A DNA stretch of 64,000 nt from positions 178,937 to 242,936 of the forward strand of contig NZ_KB911260.1 of assembly GCF_000383415.1 (NCBI RefSeq). Reading direction: 5' to 3'. The DNA is from Hyphomicrobium zavarzinii ATCC 27496. GTDB taxonomy: Bacteria > Pseudomonadota > Alphaproteobacteria > Rhizobiales > Hyphomicrobiaceae. The stretch's first letter is position 1, and the number at the start of each line of letters is the position of its first letter. A model generated the notes under the pieces. It had not been told where the DNA came from. It searched no databases and saw only the letters and a program-made list of their open reading frames with translations. Both the position numbers and the translations under genes were made by a program. Positions 17,443-26,680 of the stretch are shown here, one piece after another.

Positions 17443-17946
17443 ATGAGCAGAACCGGTTTCTATTCGGGGTCGTTCGATCCCGTCACCCTTGGGCACACGG
17501 ACATCATCGCGCGCGCGAGCCGGCTGGTGGACCGGCTGGTGATCGGCATCGGCGTGCACCCCGCAAAGGCGCCACTGTTCTCCGACGAGGAGCGCGTCGA
17601 GATGCTGGAGGTGGAGACGCGGGCCATTGCCACCTCTGCCGGGATCGACATCGACGTGATCACCTTCTCCGATCTCGCGGTCACGGCGGCGCAGCGGGTG
17701 GGTGCGAGCGTCATCTTTCGCGGGCTGCGCGACGGGACGGACTTTGACTACGAAATGCAGATGGCCAACATGAACGGGGAGATGGCGCCCGCGGTGCAGA
17801 CCGTGTTCGTGGCGGCCTCGCCGGAGGTTCGGCATATCGCCGCCAATCTCGTGCGCCAGATTGCGCTGATGGGCGGCGACGTGACGCCGTTCGTGTCCAC
17901 AGGGGTTGCGCTGCGGCTCGTGGACAAGGCAAAGGCCAAGCGGTAA
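17443..17946 (+). CDS. coaD: Pantetheine-phosphate adenylyltransferase
   Basis: 167 residues, the usual length for CoaD. It transfers AMP from ATP to 4'-phosphopantetheine, the penultimate step of coenzyme A synthesis. The nucleotidyltransferase signature is present: [10 protein letters not shown] at the N-terminus (TxGH motif) and ISTG-like FVSTGVALR near the C-terminus; [12 protein letters not shown] is the substrate-binding loop. The ATG at 17443 begins exactly at the family N-terminus ([13 protein letters not shown]); the reading frame is open further upstream but without homology. Confidence 0.97.
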   Translation: MSRTGFYSGSFDPVTLGHTDIIARASRLVDRLVIGIGVHPAKAPLFSDEERVEMLEVETRAIATSAGIDIDVITFSDLAVTAAQRVGASVIFRGLRDGTDFDYEMQMANMNGEMAPAVQTVFVAASPEVRHIAANLVRQIALMGGDVTPFVSTGVALRLVDKAKAKR

Positions 17947-18065
17947 CGCTCTGGGATAGATCAACTTTCCAGCATCGGGTTGCCGCGAGGGCCGCAAAAG
18001 GCCATAACGGCGGCTCGGGCAGCGGCGGTCTTGCCGCGATAGGAAACCGGATTTGGGGAGCGCGC

Positions 18066-18689
18066 ATGGGAACGATCAGGTGGCTCGTCTCGCTGAAGGG
18101 GGCGGCCTTGATGGCGCTGGCCTTCGTCATGACGGCCTGCAGCGGCAACAGCTCTCAGATCCAGGTGGTCGACAAGACGCAGCCGGCGACGGCGGGCAGC
18201 ATGGTGACGACGGGGGCCGTCGCCGCGGATCCCTCCAACACCCTCATCATGGAACTGAAGACCGGCAAGGTCACCATCCGGCTGAGGCCGGATCTGGCGC
18301 CGAAGCATGTGGAGCGCGTCAAGCAGCTCACGGCCCAGGGCTTCTACAACGGCCTCAAGTTCCACCGCGTGATCCCGGGCTTCATGGCCCAAACGGGCGA
18401 TCCGCAGGGAACCGGCGCGGGCGGCTCGAACCTGCCGGATCTGCCGGCCGAATTCACGCCGACGCCTTTCGAGCGCGGCACGCTCGGCGCAGCGCGCACC
18501 TCGGACCCCAACAGCGCGAACAGCCAGTTCTTCATCTGCTTCACCTATGCGCCGCACCTCAATGGGCAGTACACGGTGTTCGGCCAGGTGGTTGACGGAA
18601 TGCAGTACGTGGACCAGATCGCCAAGGGCGAGCCGCCGCCGAAGCCCGACGTCATCGTGAAGATGTATCTGGCAACGGCCGCACCCTGA
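18066..18689 (+). CDS. Cyclophilin-type peptidyl-prolyl isomerase, predicted lipoprotein
   Basis: 207 residues. The N-terminal signal ends in VMTAC, a plausible lipobox, so the protein is probably lipid-anchored in the periplasm. After a linker of about 35 residues comes a cyclophilin domain with FHRVIPGFMAQTGD, GTGAGGS and [11 protein letters not shown], including the catalytic Arg of FHRV. It should catalyse proline isomerisation during folding of envelope proteins. It is followed by a cytoplasmic cyclophilin gene of the same family, forming a tandem pair of an exported and a cytosolic enzyme. Confidence 0.93.
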   Translation: MGTIRWLVSLKGAALMALAFVMTACSGNSSQIQVVDKTQPATAGSMVTTGAVAADPSNTLIMELKTGKVTIRLRPDLAPKHVERVKQLTAQGFYNGLKFHRVIPGFMAQTGDPQGTGAGGSNLPDLPAEFTPTPFERGTLGAARTSDPNSANSQFFICFTYAPHLNGQYTVFGQVVDGMQYVDQIAKGEPPPKPDVIVKMYLATAAP

Positions 18690-18786
18690 TCGACGTTTCG
18701 ATCGCAGCTCCTCCTCCCGGGTGGCCTACGGGCGCCGGGCGGTGGACGCGTTTTTTCCTTTCACCCTTTCAAGTGGAGCTTTCCCA

Positions 18787-19263
18787 ATGGCCGAGATCAA
18801 GGATCCCGAGAACACGCTGATCATCGATACGACGCAAGGGCGCGTCGTCATCGAGCTTCGCCCGGATCTGGCGCCGAACCACGTGGCGCGCATCAAGCAG
18901 CTCGTCCGCGAGGGCTTCTATGACGGCATCGTGTTCCATCGCGTGATCGACGGCTTCATGGCGCAGACGGGCTGCCCCAAGGGAACGGGCACGGGCGGGT
19001 CGAGCTATCCGAACCTCAAGGCCGAGTTCAACGCCGAGCCGCATGTGCGCGGCGTGTGCTCGATGGCGCGCGCGGCATCTCCCGACAGCGCCAACAGCCA
19101 GTTCTTCATCGTGTTCGACGATGCGACCTTCCTCGACCGCAAGTACACGGTGTGGGGACAGGTGATCGAGGGCATGGAGAACGTGGACAAGATCAAGCGC
19201 GGCGAGCCGGTGCAGAACCCCGACAAGATGGTGTCGGTGAAGGTGGCTGCGGACGCGGCCTGA
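18787..19263 (+). CDS. ppiB: Peptidyl-prolyl cis-trans isomerase B, cytoplasmic cyclophilin
   Basis: 158 residues with no signal peptide. Full cyclophilin domain: [58 protein letters not shown]. It catalyses cis-trans isomerisation of prolyl bonds in the cytosol. The ATG at 18787 has GGAG upstream; a longer GTG reading from 18721 is unsupported. It lies 97 bases after the lipoprotein paralogue and 22 bases before the DUF423 gene, probably one transcription unit. Confidence 0.95.
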   Translation: MAEIKDPENTLIIDTTQGRVVIELRPDLAPNHVARIKQLVREGFYDGIVFHRVIDGFMAQTGCPKGTGTGGSSYPNLKAEFNAEPHVRGVCSMARAASPDSANSQFFIVFDDATFLDRKYTVWGQVIEGMENVDKIKRGEPVQNPDKMVSVKVAADAA

Positions 19264-19285
19264 GGCGAGACCGGAAAGGGCTCAT

Positions 19286-19675
19286 ATGTCGGACGGGCGC
19301 TGGGCTTATTGGAACGCGGGGCTTGCTCCGTTGCTGGGTGCGGCGGGCGTGGCGCTCGCCGCAGTCGCTGCCCATCGCGTATCCGACACGCAGCTCGCGA
19401 CGGCCTCGCAGTTCCTGATTGTCCATGCGGCGGCGGCGTTGGCGTTGACGGCGTTCGGTGCGGGGGGCGAGCGGCGTACCGGCTTTCTAGCCGCCGCCTC
19501 GCTCATGATTTTTGCCGTCTCGCTGTTCTCAGGCGACCTCGTGGTGCGCGCGTTCACCGGCGAGCGCCTGTTTCCGTTCGCGGCGCCCACGGGCGGCTCG
19601 CTGCTGATCCTGTCCTGGGTGGTGGCAGCGTTCTGCGGTCTGCGCGGGGCTTTCTCGGCGCGCGGCAGGGGCTAG
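19286..19675 (+). CDS. DUF423 family membrane protein
   Basis: 129 residues with four predicted membrane helices (about residues 10-30, 42-60, 66-86 and 100-121). The pattern [19 protein letters not shown] at the start and [12 protein letters not shown] near the end match DUF423 (YgdD/TMEM256-like) proteins of the inner membrane. Function is unknown. It sits 22 bases downstream of ppiB. Its stop codon overlaps by four bases the end of a small convergent ORF. Confidence 0.88.
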   Translation: MSDGRWAYWNAGLAPLLGAAGVALAAVAAHRVSDTQLATASQFLIVHAAAALALTAFGAGGERRTGFLAAASLMIFAVSLFSGDLVVRAFTGERLFPFAAPTGGSLLILSWVVAAFCGLRGAFSARGRG

Positions 19676-19845
19676 ACCCACTTCGGTGGCGGCTCGGATG
19701 GCCCTACGGGCGGCTCGATCTTGGGCTCGGGCTCCTTGTCCGGTGGCGGCACCGGCTCCTTTGTCGGATCCGGGTTCATCGGCTCTGGCGGCTTGTGCGG
19801 GTCCGGATCGCCGGGGGATCGCGTCGGTTTGTTCGGGCCGGGCAC
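19672..19845 (-). CDS. Small proline-rich protein (unannotated-type ORF)
   Basis: A 57-codon frame from GTG at 19845 to TAG at 19672, with GAGGA seven bases before the GTG. The product is about one third proline with many acidic and Lys residues ([18 protein letters not shown]; ends EPPPKWV). Third codon positions are nearly all G or C, as in neighbouring genes, which supports coding. It converges on the DUF423 gene with a four-base overlap and is divergent from queA. No signal peptide or membrane segment. Product likely disordered; function unknown. Confidence 0.5.
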   Translation of the reverse strand: MPGPNKPTRSPGDPDPHKPPEPMNPDPTKEPVPPPDKEPEPKIEPPVGPSEPPPKWV

Positions 19846-19937
19846 GGGCGGGTCCTCGCTGGACAGAGATGTACTTAACGAACGCGTCGTCGTCGCAGAG
19901 GGTTCCGCCCCGGGCCGGGAGCCTCTATGAGAGCGCG

Positions 19938-21056
19938 ATGCGCACCGACCTTTTCGATTTCGACCTTCCTGACGATCGCATTGCCCTGCATCCGGCCGAG
20001 CCGAGGGATGCGGCGCGGATGCTCGTGGTCGATCCCGGCCGCGTGCCGGTGCTAGCCGATCTCGGGGTGCGGGATCTGCCGGATCTCTTGCGGCCGGGCG
20101 ATGCGCTGGTGCTCAACGATACGCGCGTCATTCCGGCTGCGCTTGAGGGCGTGCGCATCAGGGGAGAGTTGCGCTCGCGCGTTGCCTTCAATCTGCTGCG
20201 CCGCGTGGACGGGGCGCGGTGGCGGGCGCTCGCGCGTCCCGCCAAGCGGCTCGCCGTGGGAGACCGGGTGCGGTTCGGCACGGAGGCGGAGGGCATGACC
20301 TGCCTGCTGGCGGCGCTCGACGCGACCGTGACGGAGCGACTGGACGCTGGCGAGGTGGAGCTGGCCTTCGATCTTTCGGGCCCAGATCTCGACCGGGCGA
20401 TCGAGAGCGTGGGCGAGATGCCGCTTCCGCCCTACATCGCGCTGAAGCGCGGGCCGGACGCGCGGGATCGCGCAAGCTATCAGACCATTTACGCCGCGCA
20501 GGAAGGGGCGGTGGCCGCGCCGACGGCAGGGCTGCATTTCACGCCGGAGCTGTTTGCGGCGCTCGATCAGCGCGGCATCTCCCGCCATTTCGTGACGCTG
20601 CATGTGGGGGCGGGCACGTTTCTGCCAGTCAAGGCGGACGACACGCGCGAGCACAAGATGCACTCCGAGTACGGGGTGGTTTTGACGGAGACGGCGGCAG
20701 CGCTCAACGCGGTGCGCGCCTCGGGCGGGCGCATCGTTGCGGTCGGGACGACGTCGCTCCGCATTCTCGAAAGCGCGGCCACCCCGGACGGCGTCATCCA
20801 TCCCTTTTCGGGTGATACCGCGATCTTCATTACGCCGGGCTATGCCTTCCGCGCCATCGACGTGCTGCTCACCAATTTCCATCTGCCGCGCTCGACGCTG
20901 TTCATGCTGGTTTCGGCTTTCGCCGGGCTCGACACCATGAAGGCCGCGTACGCGCATGCGGTGGCCTCCGGATACCGCTTCTATTCCTACGGGGATGCGT
21001 CGCTGCTGTTCAAAGCGGCACCGGCTCCCGCCGACCACAAGGACAGTCATGACTGA
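19938..21056 (+). CDS. queA: S-adenosylmethionine:tRNA ribosyltransferase-isomerase
   Basis: 372 residues, normal for QueA. It transfers the ribosyl part of SAM to 7-aminomethyl-7-deazaguanine in tRNA to give epoxyqueuosine. Seen: [19 protein letters not shown] at the start, [30 protein letters not shown], and [16 protein letters not shown] near the end, all hallmark segments. The ATG at 19938 starts at the conserved N-terminus; the frame is open upstream without homology. Its end overlaps the tgt start by eight bases, so the two queuosine genes are translationally coupled. Confidence 0.97.
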   Translation: MRTDLFDFDLPDDRIALHPAEPRDAARMLVVDPGRVPVLADLGVRDLPDLLRPGDALVLNDTRVIPAALEGVRIRGELRSRVAFNLLRRVDGARWRALARPAKRLAVGDRVRFGTEAEGMTCLLAALDATVTERLDAGEVELAFDLSGPDLDRAIESVGEMPLPPYIALKRGPDARDRASYQTIYAAQEGAVAAPTAGLHFTPELFAALDQRGISRHFVTLHVGAGTFLPVKADDTREHKMHSEYGVVLTETAAALNAVRASGGRIVAVGTTSLRILESAATPDGVIHPFSGDTAIFITPGYAFRAIDVLLTNFHLPRSTLFMLVSAFAGLDTMKAAYAHAVASGYRFYSYGDASLLFKAAPAPADHKDSHD

Positions 21057-22194
21057 GGCATTCTACTATCGTCCGCTCGGGCGGGACGGACTGGCGCGCC
21101 GGGGCGAGATCGTGACGCCGCGCGGGATCATCCGCACGCCCGCGTTCATGCCCGTTGGCACGGTGGCGACGGTGAAGGCGCTCTATCCGGAGCAGGTGCG
21201 CGATGCAGGCGCCGACATCCTGCTCGGCAACACCTATCATCTGATGCTGCGGCCGGGCGCGGAGCGCGTCGCGAAGCTGGGCGGCCTGCATAAGTTCATG
21301 CGCTGGGAGAAGCCGATCCTCACGGATTCGGGCGGCTTCCAGGTGATGAGCCTCTCCAAGATCCGCAAGATCACGGAGGAGGGGGCGCTGTTCCAATCGC
21401 ATCTCGACGGATCGCGGCACATGCTTTCGCCCGAGCGGTCGATCGAGATTCAGTGCCTGCTCGGCTCAGACATTCAGATGCAGTTCGACGAGTGCATCGA
21501 GCTTCCGGCGGAGCGGCGCGAGGTGGAGCGCGCGATGGAGCTGTCGCTGCGCTGGGCCGAGCGGTCTCGCACGGCGTTTCTGGGGCAGCGCGCGAGCGGC
21601 GGCGCTGGGCCGGGCCAGGCGCTGTTCGGCATCGTGCAGGGTGGTACGGACACGGACCTGCGTCGGCGCTCGGCCGAGGCGCTGGTCGGTCTCGATCTCG
21701 AGGGCTATGCGGTGGGCGGCCTTGCGGTCGGCGAGGGGCACGACCTGATGCTTGCCACGCTGGAAGCGACGCTGCCGTTCCTGCCGGAGAACAAGCCGCG
21801 CTATCTGATGGGCGTCGGCACGCCGCTCGATCTCATCGAGGCGGTGCGGCGGGGCATCGACATGTTCGATTGTGTGCTGCCGACGCGGAACGGGCGCCAT
21901 GGGCTCGCCTATACGTGGGGCGGCCCCGTCAATCTGCGCAACGCGGTCAACGCCGACGATGCCGCGCCGCTCGATCCGGAAAGCTCGTGCCCTGCGGCGC
22001 GGGACTATTCGCGCGCCTATCTGCATCATCTGATCCGCTCGGGCGAGTATCTCGGCGCGATGATCCTCTCGTGGGTGAACACGGTGTTCTACCAGGACCT
22101 GATGGCGCGCATGCGAGCCGCCATCGAGGAGGGCCGGTTCGCAGATTGGGCGGAGGAGACCAAGGCGCGCATCGTCACCAAGCCTGCCGCGTAG
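21049..22194 (+). CDS. tgt: tRNA-guanine transglycosylase, atypical zinc site
   Basis: 381 residues; exchanges guanine 34 of GUN-anticodon tRNAs for preQ1. The catalytic aspartates are present ([12 protein letters not shown] and [14 protein letters not shown]), as are NTYHL and GGLAVGEG. The usual C-terminal zinc site (C-x-C-x2-C plus a His about 26 residues on) is largely lost: [22 protein letters not shown] keeps only the middle cysteine, and the distal His is Val in LSWVN. So three of four ligands are replaced. The rest of the domain aligns well, suggesting a stable zinc-free form. Start overlaps queA. Confidence 0.96.
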   Translation: MTEAFYYRPLGRDGLARRGEIVTPRGIIRTPAFMPVGTVATVKALYPEQVRDAGADILLGNTYHLMLRPGAERVAKLGGLHKFMRWEKPILTDSGGFQVMSLSKIRKITEEGALFQSHLDGSRHMLSPERSIEIQCLLGSDIQMQFDECIELPAERREVERAMELSLRWAERSRTAFLGQRASGGAGPGQALFGIVQGGTDTDLRRRSAEALVGLDLEGYAVGGLAVGEGHDLMLATLEATLPFLPENKPRYLMGVGTPLDLIEAVRRGIDMFDCVLPTRNGRHGLAYTWGGPVNLRNAVNADDAAPLDPESSCPAARDYSRAYLHHLIRSGEYLGAMILSWVNTVFYQDLMARMRAAIEEGRFADWAEETKARIVTKPAA

Positions 22195-22218
22195 GTTTCA
22201 CTGCCAGGGAAGTGCGGA

Positions 22219-23160
22219 TCAGGACGGCGGAGCGGCGTCCACCATCTCGCGTGCGATGCTGCGCTCGCGGTGGACGAGATAGACGCCCGAGCCCACGATC
22301 AGCGTTGCGCCGGCCAGCGTCCACAGATCCGGCAGGTCTCCGAACACCGCATATCCGAAGGCCACCATGGTGAGAAGCTGCATGTAAATGAAGGGCGCGA
22401 TGGAGGAGGCGGGCGCGAGCCGGTAGGCGTGCAGGAACAGCCAGTGGCCGACGCCGCCGAGAATGCCGAGCGCGCCGAGCAACACCCAGGCGATCGCGTC
22501 GGGCGGCGTCTGCCAGCCGGCGTATGCGATGGGTGCGCCAGCGAACGTGCCGACGAACATCGAATAGAACAGCGTGACGAGCGGCGGATCGAAATGCGCC
22601 ATGTGGCGCGTGAGCAGCATGAATAGCGCATAGACTAGCATGGCCGCGAACGCATAGAGCACGGCCGGATGGATGACGCCGAAACCGGGCCGCACTGCGA
22701 TCAGAACCCCGATAAAGCCCACCAGGATCGCGACGAGCCTGCGGCGGCCTACCCATTCGCCGAGCAGCGGGCCTGCGAGCAGCGCCACCATGAGGGGCGC
22801 GAGGAAGACGATGGTGATGGTCTGGTCCAGGCGCATGTATTGCAGCGCAAGGAAGTTGAAAGCGGTGGTTCCTACCATCAGCACGGAGCGGACGAGTTGA
22901 AGCCCAAGCCTGTTGGTGGTGAAGAGCGCTTTTGCGCTCATGATACCGAACGCTGGCACGAGCAGGAGCAGCAGCACGAACTGGCCGATGAAGCGTGCCC
23001 ACACCACCTGGCCGACGGTGAGACCGTCGCGCGTGACGAGATACTTCGCGGTGGTGTCGAGACCCGAAAAGAGCACGACGGCGGCCACCATCAGGCCGAT
23101 GGCCTTGAGCCGCTGGCGGGCGGCATCGGTGTCATTGGAACTATCGGGAGCGTCTTTCAT
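22219..23160 (-). CDS. DMT superfamily (EamA) transporter
   Basis: 313 residues with ten predicted membrane helices in two EamA repeats (about residues 20-150 and 165-295). An acidic, polar N-terminus is followed by LMVAAVVLFSGLDTTAKYL. A cluster of basic residues (GEWVGRRRL) ends the first repeat. Members export metabolites such as amino acids or purines; the substrate cannot be told from sequence. It converges on tgt with a 24-base gap and no obvious terminator. Confidence 0.9.
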   Translation of the reverse strand: MKDAPDSSNDTDAARQRLKAIGLMVAAVVLFSGLDTTAKYLVTRDGLTVGQVVWARFIGQFVLLLLLVPAFGIMSAKALFTTNRLGLQLVRSVLMVGTTAFNFLALQYMRLDQTITIVFLAPLMVALLAGPLLGEWVGRRRLVAILVGFIGVLIAVRPGFGVIHPAVLYAFAAMLVYALFMLLTRHMAHFDPPLVTLFYSMFVGTFAGAPIAYAGWQTPPDAIAWVLLGALGILGGVGHWLFLHAYRLAPASSIAPFIYMQLLTMVAFGYAVFGDLPDLWTLAGATLIVGSGVYLVHRERSIAREMVDAAPPS

Positions 23161-23559
23161 GGCGGGCCGGGTTCGATGCGCGCTTCTCTCGTCGCCGAAG
23201 GGCCGAGTGCCGGTGGCGGCTGTCGCGCTCGGCGCGCCTCAGCGCATCGCGAACGATCAGGCTTTAAGCATGTGCCCCGTCTTAATGCACGGAATTGCGG
23301 AGGAGGCGCGGCATTTTCGCTGTGCGTCGTAACTGATCCTGCCCTGCCCGAGACCGGCTTGCTTTTGCGATGCCCGGGAAGCCCTGTGGCGCTCACGCGC
23401 GTTTCCCGAGCGTTTTTTCCGGGACTGGGCGACCGACGCCCCGTTTGCTGCGTTAATTCTCGTGCTTCATGTCGGAAAAGCGCTTCACACTGGTCCGGAA
23501 CCACACTAGAAAGCGCTCTCTCCATGAGGCCGTCCGCACGCACTGCGTGAGACGGCTTG
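23161..23559. other. Intergenic region upstream of tRNA-Lys and the DMT gene
   Basis: About 400 bases without a credible gene, holding promoters for the divergent DMT gene and tRNA-Lys. Bases 23460-23486 match a repeat unit found again at 35114-35140 (25 of 27 bases). Confidence 0.5.
23460..23486. repeat. Dispersed intergenic repeat, copy 1
   Basis: The 27-base unit, with core GTCGGAAAAGCGCTTC, matches 25 of 27 bases with 35114-35140 upstream of clpP. Short dispersed elements with a similar GTCGGAAAACCG core are, as I recall, common in Rhizobiales intergenic regions. Confidence 0.5.
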
Positions 23560-23634
23560 GGGCCGGTAGCTCAGAGGTAGAGCACGTGACTTTTAATCAT
23601 GGGGTCGAGGGTTCGATTCCCTCCCGGCTCACCA
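23560..23634 (+). tRNA. tRNA-Lys (anticodon TTT)
   Basis: 75 bases including the encoded CCA. The acceptor stem gggccgg pairs with ccggctc (one G-T pair). D-arm gctcagaggtagagc; anticodon stem cgtga/tcatg with loop cttttaa giving TTT; T-arm gaggg-ttcgatt-ccctc. Confidence 0.95.
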
Positions 23635-23690
23635 AAATTTCTCAATAGCTTTAATCGACTAAGGACCAGCGCGGGTCTCTGGGACGCGTT

Positions 23691-23714
23691 TGCGTCCGGC
23701 TGTTGCCGGACGCA
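23691..23714. terminator. Hairpin between tRNA-Lys and convergent gene
   Basis: A perfect 10-bp stem (23691-23700 with 23705-23714) with loop tgtt. It lacks a T run on either strand. Its position between the tRNA and the 3' end of the minus gene at 23747 suggests a shared termination or processing hairpin. Confidence 0.45.
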
Positions 23715-23746
23715 ATGGGGACGCGGGGGACGGCGTACTCTGGCGT

Positions 23747-24184
23747 TTACTCGCAGGGGACGGTCATGGTCTTGCCGACGGCGGGGAAGAACTTCTTGCA
23801 GCCGACTTCCGCCGCGGGTTCGGGGGTAGCGTTCGTGGTTTGGCGGCCGGTCTCCAGGAGCATCGCGGTCGAAACCGGGGTTTCGCGCTGGGGCTGGGCT
23901 TCCTCGGCAGGGGCCTCCGCGGTGGCGACCTTGGTGGGCGCGGTTTTGGCGGCAGGGGCGGGATCAGCCTTGGCAACGCGGGTTTTCTGGGGTGCGGGGA
24001 GGCGCTTCTGCTGCGTCTCAGCGACGTAAACGCGCTTCTTTTGCGGGCGCTTAGCCTGGTTCGTCAGGTGGGGCCGGACGACCTCCGGGGTGTATTCGCA
24101 GGAGATGCAAGCCTGAGCGCCCGAAGCAAAAAGCGTTGCCGAAGCGATGAGTGAGGTGGCGATGGCCAGAATGGTCCGTGTCAT
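23747..24184 (-). CDS. Hypothetical secreted Ala/Pro/Lys-rich protein with terminal cysteines
   Basis: 145 residues: a signal peptide (first ~25 residues, ending AQA), then CISCEYTPEVVRPHL at the mature N-terminus and CKKFFPAVGKTMTVPCE at the C-terminus, joined by about 90 residues of low-complexity Ala/Pro/Lys/Thr sequence. The paired cysteines at both ends suggest disulfides bracketing a flexible linker. I do not recognise a family. It is preceded by its own promoter region and followed by the gene-free hairpin at 23691-23714. Confidence 0.75.
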   Translation of the reverse strand: MTRTILAIATSLIASATLFASGAQACISCEYTPEVVRPHLTNQAKRPQKKRVYVAETQQKRLPAPQKTRVAKADPAPAAKTAPTKVATAEAPAEEAQPQRETPVSTAMLLETGRQTTNATPEPAAEVGCKKFFPAVGKTMTVPCE

Positions 24185-24332
24185 TGATGCCTCCCGAGGT
24201 TTCGCGCCCTAACCTGGTATTCGTCCCGGGATTGATCATGCGCGTCCGGCCCCTGCGGGGCTGTTCCAGCCGGAACAGGCTCCGAAATTTCTGGAGGCCA
24301 GGGTGCGCGTGAGGCCTTTTCGGCGCTTGGAC

Positions 24333-24617
24333 CTACCTGAGGCGGTAGCAGTTCGAGTAGGTCCGGGGCGTGCGGGTGACGTCGTAGCCCGACAGGCACT
24401 GGACGAGCGAGGTCTCCGTCGGATGGCGGAAGAGGAGCAGCGCGGCGCGGTTGTCGTATCCGCTGGTGAAGCCTGCGACCTGCCAGCCGGACTTCAGGAG
24501 CTCCTCGATGGAGATCTGCTCCTCGTCCGGCTGGGAGCGAGCGTCCGGCGGCGGGAGAAGGAAGGCCGCCGTGAGCGCAAGGGCGCCTGCAAGGGTGGTG
24601 CGATAAGGGAAAGTCAT
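24333..24617 (-). CDS. Hypothetical small exported protein
   Basis: 94 residues with a signal peptide of about 28 residues (TTLAGALALTAAFLL...). The mature domain of about 65 residues has two cysteines (VQCLSGYD and SNCYRLR) and the segment ELLKSGWQVAGFTSGYDNRAALLLF. The ATG at 24617 has GGAGG five bases upstream. Probably a small periplasmic disulfide protein; no known family recognised. It is separated by about 150 bases from the next secreted protein gene on the same strand. Confidence 0.75.
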   Translation of the reverse strand: MTFPYRTTLAGALALTAAFLLPPPDARSQPDEEQISIEELLKSGWQVAGFTSGYDNRAALLLFRHPTETSLVQCLSGYDVTRTPRTYSNCYRLR

Positions 24618-25004
24618 CACGTCCTCCTGTGCCTCGAAGGAATACCGGACCGCGCCCTCTCGTCCTGATCCAGAACGGGGGCATCATATCGCTTTTTTGC
24701 CGCATGAGGGGGTGGTTTGCCCGGAAACGCCGCGGCTGGGCGCGACCTGCCTGAAGGACGGGCGAAAGCCACGGACGACGCTCGGAAATCCAGGCCCGCG
24801 CGCCCTTGCCGCCACTTGCGGGCGTCACACGGCGCCATTAGGGTACGCTCCGCTGGGTGGTTCGAGTGCGACGCAGGGCAGGTTTTGCCCTCCGGGCCAC
24901 ACTATCCCGTAGGTTCTCGGGTTCGTCCCTCACAGCCAAGATCTTCGCGGCTGGCACTCCGCTTGCCTCAGAGCCGCATGCCACAAGTGTCCAAGGAGGA
25001 TTTC
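24618..25004. other. Divergent intergenic region upstream of sseA
   Basis: About 390 bases between divergent genes. Reading frames here (including the upstream extension of sseA) have no homology to known families. A small hairpin gggca-ggtttt-tgccc-like element lies near 24880. No other signal recognised. Confidence 0.4.
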
Positions 25005-25871
25005 GTGCCGGGTAGCGCCAAGAACTGGATTGTCGAGACGGACTGGCTGGCGGATCATCTCGATGCGCCCGACCTCATTGTTTTCGACGGCTCCTGGCAT
25101 CTGCCGAACTCGGGCCGCGACGCGAAGGCGGAGTATCTCGCCGAGCATATTCCGGGTGCGCTGTTCTTCGACATCGACGATCTGGTCGACGAGAAATCGC
25201 CGCTGCCGCACATGCTGCCGCCCACGCCGAAGTTCGCGTCGCGGATGAAGAAAATGGGCGTCGGCGACGGCATGCGCATCGTGATCTACGATACCTATGG
25301 CCTGTTCTCCGCCGCGCGCGTGTGGTGGACGTTCCGCGCCATGGGGCATCAGGACGTGGCGGTGCTGAACGGCGGCCTCAAGAAGTGGAAGGCCGAGGGG
25401 CGTCCGCTCGAGGACATGGCGCCGGTGCCGCGCACGGCGCGCCACTTCACGCCGCTCCTCAACAACTCGCTGGTGCGCGATCTCGACGACATCAAGGGCT
25501 ATGTCGCCAAGGGCGGCACGCAGATCGTCGACGCGCGGCCGAAGGCACGTTTCGAGGGCACGGAGCCCGAGCCGCGCCCGGGCCTGCGCGCCGGACATAT
25601 CCCCGGCTCCAAGAACGTGCCGTCGTCCACCATCCTGAATGCAGACGGGACCCTCAAGTCCAAGGCGGAGCTCGAGAAGATCTTCCGCGACGTTGGCATC
25701 GATCCCCAGCAGCCGGTGGTGACCACGTGCGGATCGGGCGTGACCGCCTCAATGCTGTCGCTGGCGCTCAGCGTGATCGGCCAGGACAACGCTGCCGTCT
25801 ATGACGGCGCGTGGGCAGAGTGGGGCCAGGAGGCGCTCGATACGCAGGTGGAGACGGGGCCCGCGAAATAG
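25005..25871 (+). CDS. sseA: 3-mercaptopyruvate sulfurtransferase (tandem rhodanese)
   Basis: 288 residues with two rhodanese domains (about 5-135 and 160-280). The active-site loop in the second domain is CGSGVTA, the signature of mercaptopyruvate sulfurtransferase (CGSGVT) as opposed to thiosulfate-specific rhodanese (CRKGVT). It moves sulfur from 3-mercaptopyruvate to thiol acceptors or cyanide. The GTG at 25005 has a near-perfect AAGGAGG five bases before it, so it is preferred to the ATG at 24978. A terminator follows. Confidence 0.94.
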   Translation: MPGSAKNWIVETDWLADHLDAPDLIVFDGSWHLPNSGRDAKAEYLAEHIPGALFFDIDDLVDEKSPLPHMLPPTPKFASRMKKMGVGDGMRIVIYDTYGLFSAARVWWTFRAMGHQDVAVLNGGLKKWKAEGRPLEDMAPVPRTARHFTPLLNNSLVRDLDDIKGYVAKGGTQIVDARPKARFEGTEPEPRPGLRAGHIPGSKNVPSSTILNADGTLKSKAELEKIFRDVGIDPQQPVVTTCGSGVTASMLSLALSVIGQDNAAVYDGAWAEWGQEALDTQVETGPAK

Positions 25872-25920
25872 CTCAAGGGCGCGTCTGTTTTCCGTTTCGG
25901 TTGTTCCGTTTAAAGTGAGA

Positions 25921-25952
25921 AGCGCGCGGGCTCCCAAGTCCGCGCGCTTTTT
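25921..25952 (+). terminator. Rho-independent terminator after sseA
   Basis: A 9-bp GC stem (25921-25929 with 25940-25948) followed by a five-T run. Confidence 0.85.
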
Positions 25953-25981
25953 CGGTCCTGGCCCGGTCGAAGGACGGTCTC

Positions 25982-26671
25982 ATGCGCAGTCTCTCTGTTG
26001 CTGCCGTTTCAGCGTTCGCCTTGTTCGCATCCGGCCCTGCCTCGGCTGCCGGCGAGGTGCGCTGCCTGGACGATGCAATGCTCGTGTTCGACGCCTCGGG
26101 CTCGATGGCAGGAACCGACATGAATGCCGTGCGCCCGCATATCGCCAAGGTGCGCGAGGCGCTCGCGAGCGTGCTGCCGGCGGTGACGCCGCGGCGCCAT
26201 CTCGGGCTCATGGTCTACGGTCCGGGCCCGCGCGCGAAATGCAGCAACATCGACCTGCGCCTCAAGCCCGGCCCGAACAGCGCCGAGACCATCATGGGTG
26301 AGGTCAACAGTGTGGTGCCCGCAGGCGAGACGCCGCTCACGGCGGCTGTGAGAGGCGCGGCGGAGGAGCTCAAGTTTCGCGAGAAGCCCGCGGTCGTGGT
26401 GTTGCTGACGGACGGTGAGGAGACGTGCGGCGGCGATCCCTGCAAGCTTGCGCGCCAGCTCAAGGCCGAGGCGAGCGCACTCACTATCCATGTCATCCAG
26501 TTCAAGATCAGCGGCTCCACGTGGCTGCAAAGCGGGACGGGATCCGCCTGCATGGCCGCGGAGACGGGCGGTGTGTCGCTCACGGCCGGTACCAAGGACG
26601 AGCTGATCGAGGCGCTTCAGAAAACGCTCACGTGTCCCCTGTTCTCGGAGAGAGCGGCGCGGCTTCGTTGA
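25982..26671 (+). CDS. Exported VWA domain protein
   Basis: 229 residues: a signal peptide (first ~23 residues, ending ASA) and a von Willebrand factor A domain with a MIDAS motif DASGSMAG, the conserved Thr in GETPLTAAV and the acidic LLTDGEETCGGDPC. Four further cysteines (in VRCLDD, AKCSN, SACMAA, LTCPLF) suggest disulfides in the periplasm. The domain probably binds a divalent metal and a protein partner; which one is unknown. It converges on the glucan protein gene with only nine bases between stops. Confidence 0.9.
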   Translation: MRSLSVAAVSAFALFASGPASAAGEVRCLDDAMLVFDASGSMAGTDMNAVRPHIAKVREALASVLPAVTPRRHLGLMVYGPGPRAKCSNIDLRLKPGPNSAETIMGEVNSVVPAGETPLTAAVRGAAEELKFREKPAVVVLLTDGEETCGGDPCKLARQLKAEASALTIHVIQFKISGSTWLQSGTGSACMAAETGGVSLTAGTKDELIEALQKTLTCPLFSERAARLR

Positions 26672-26680
26672 GCCCGGCGG

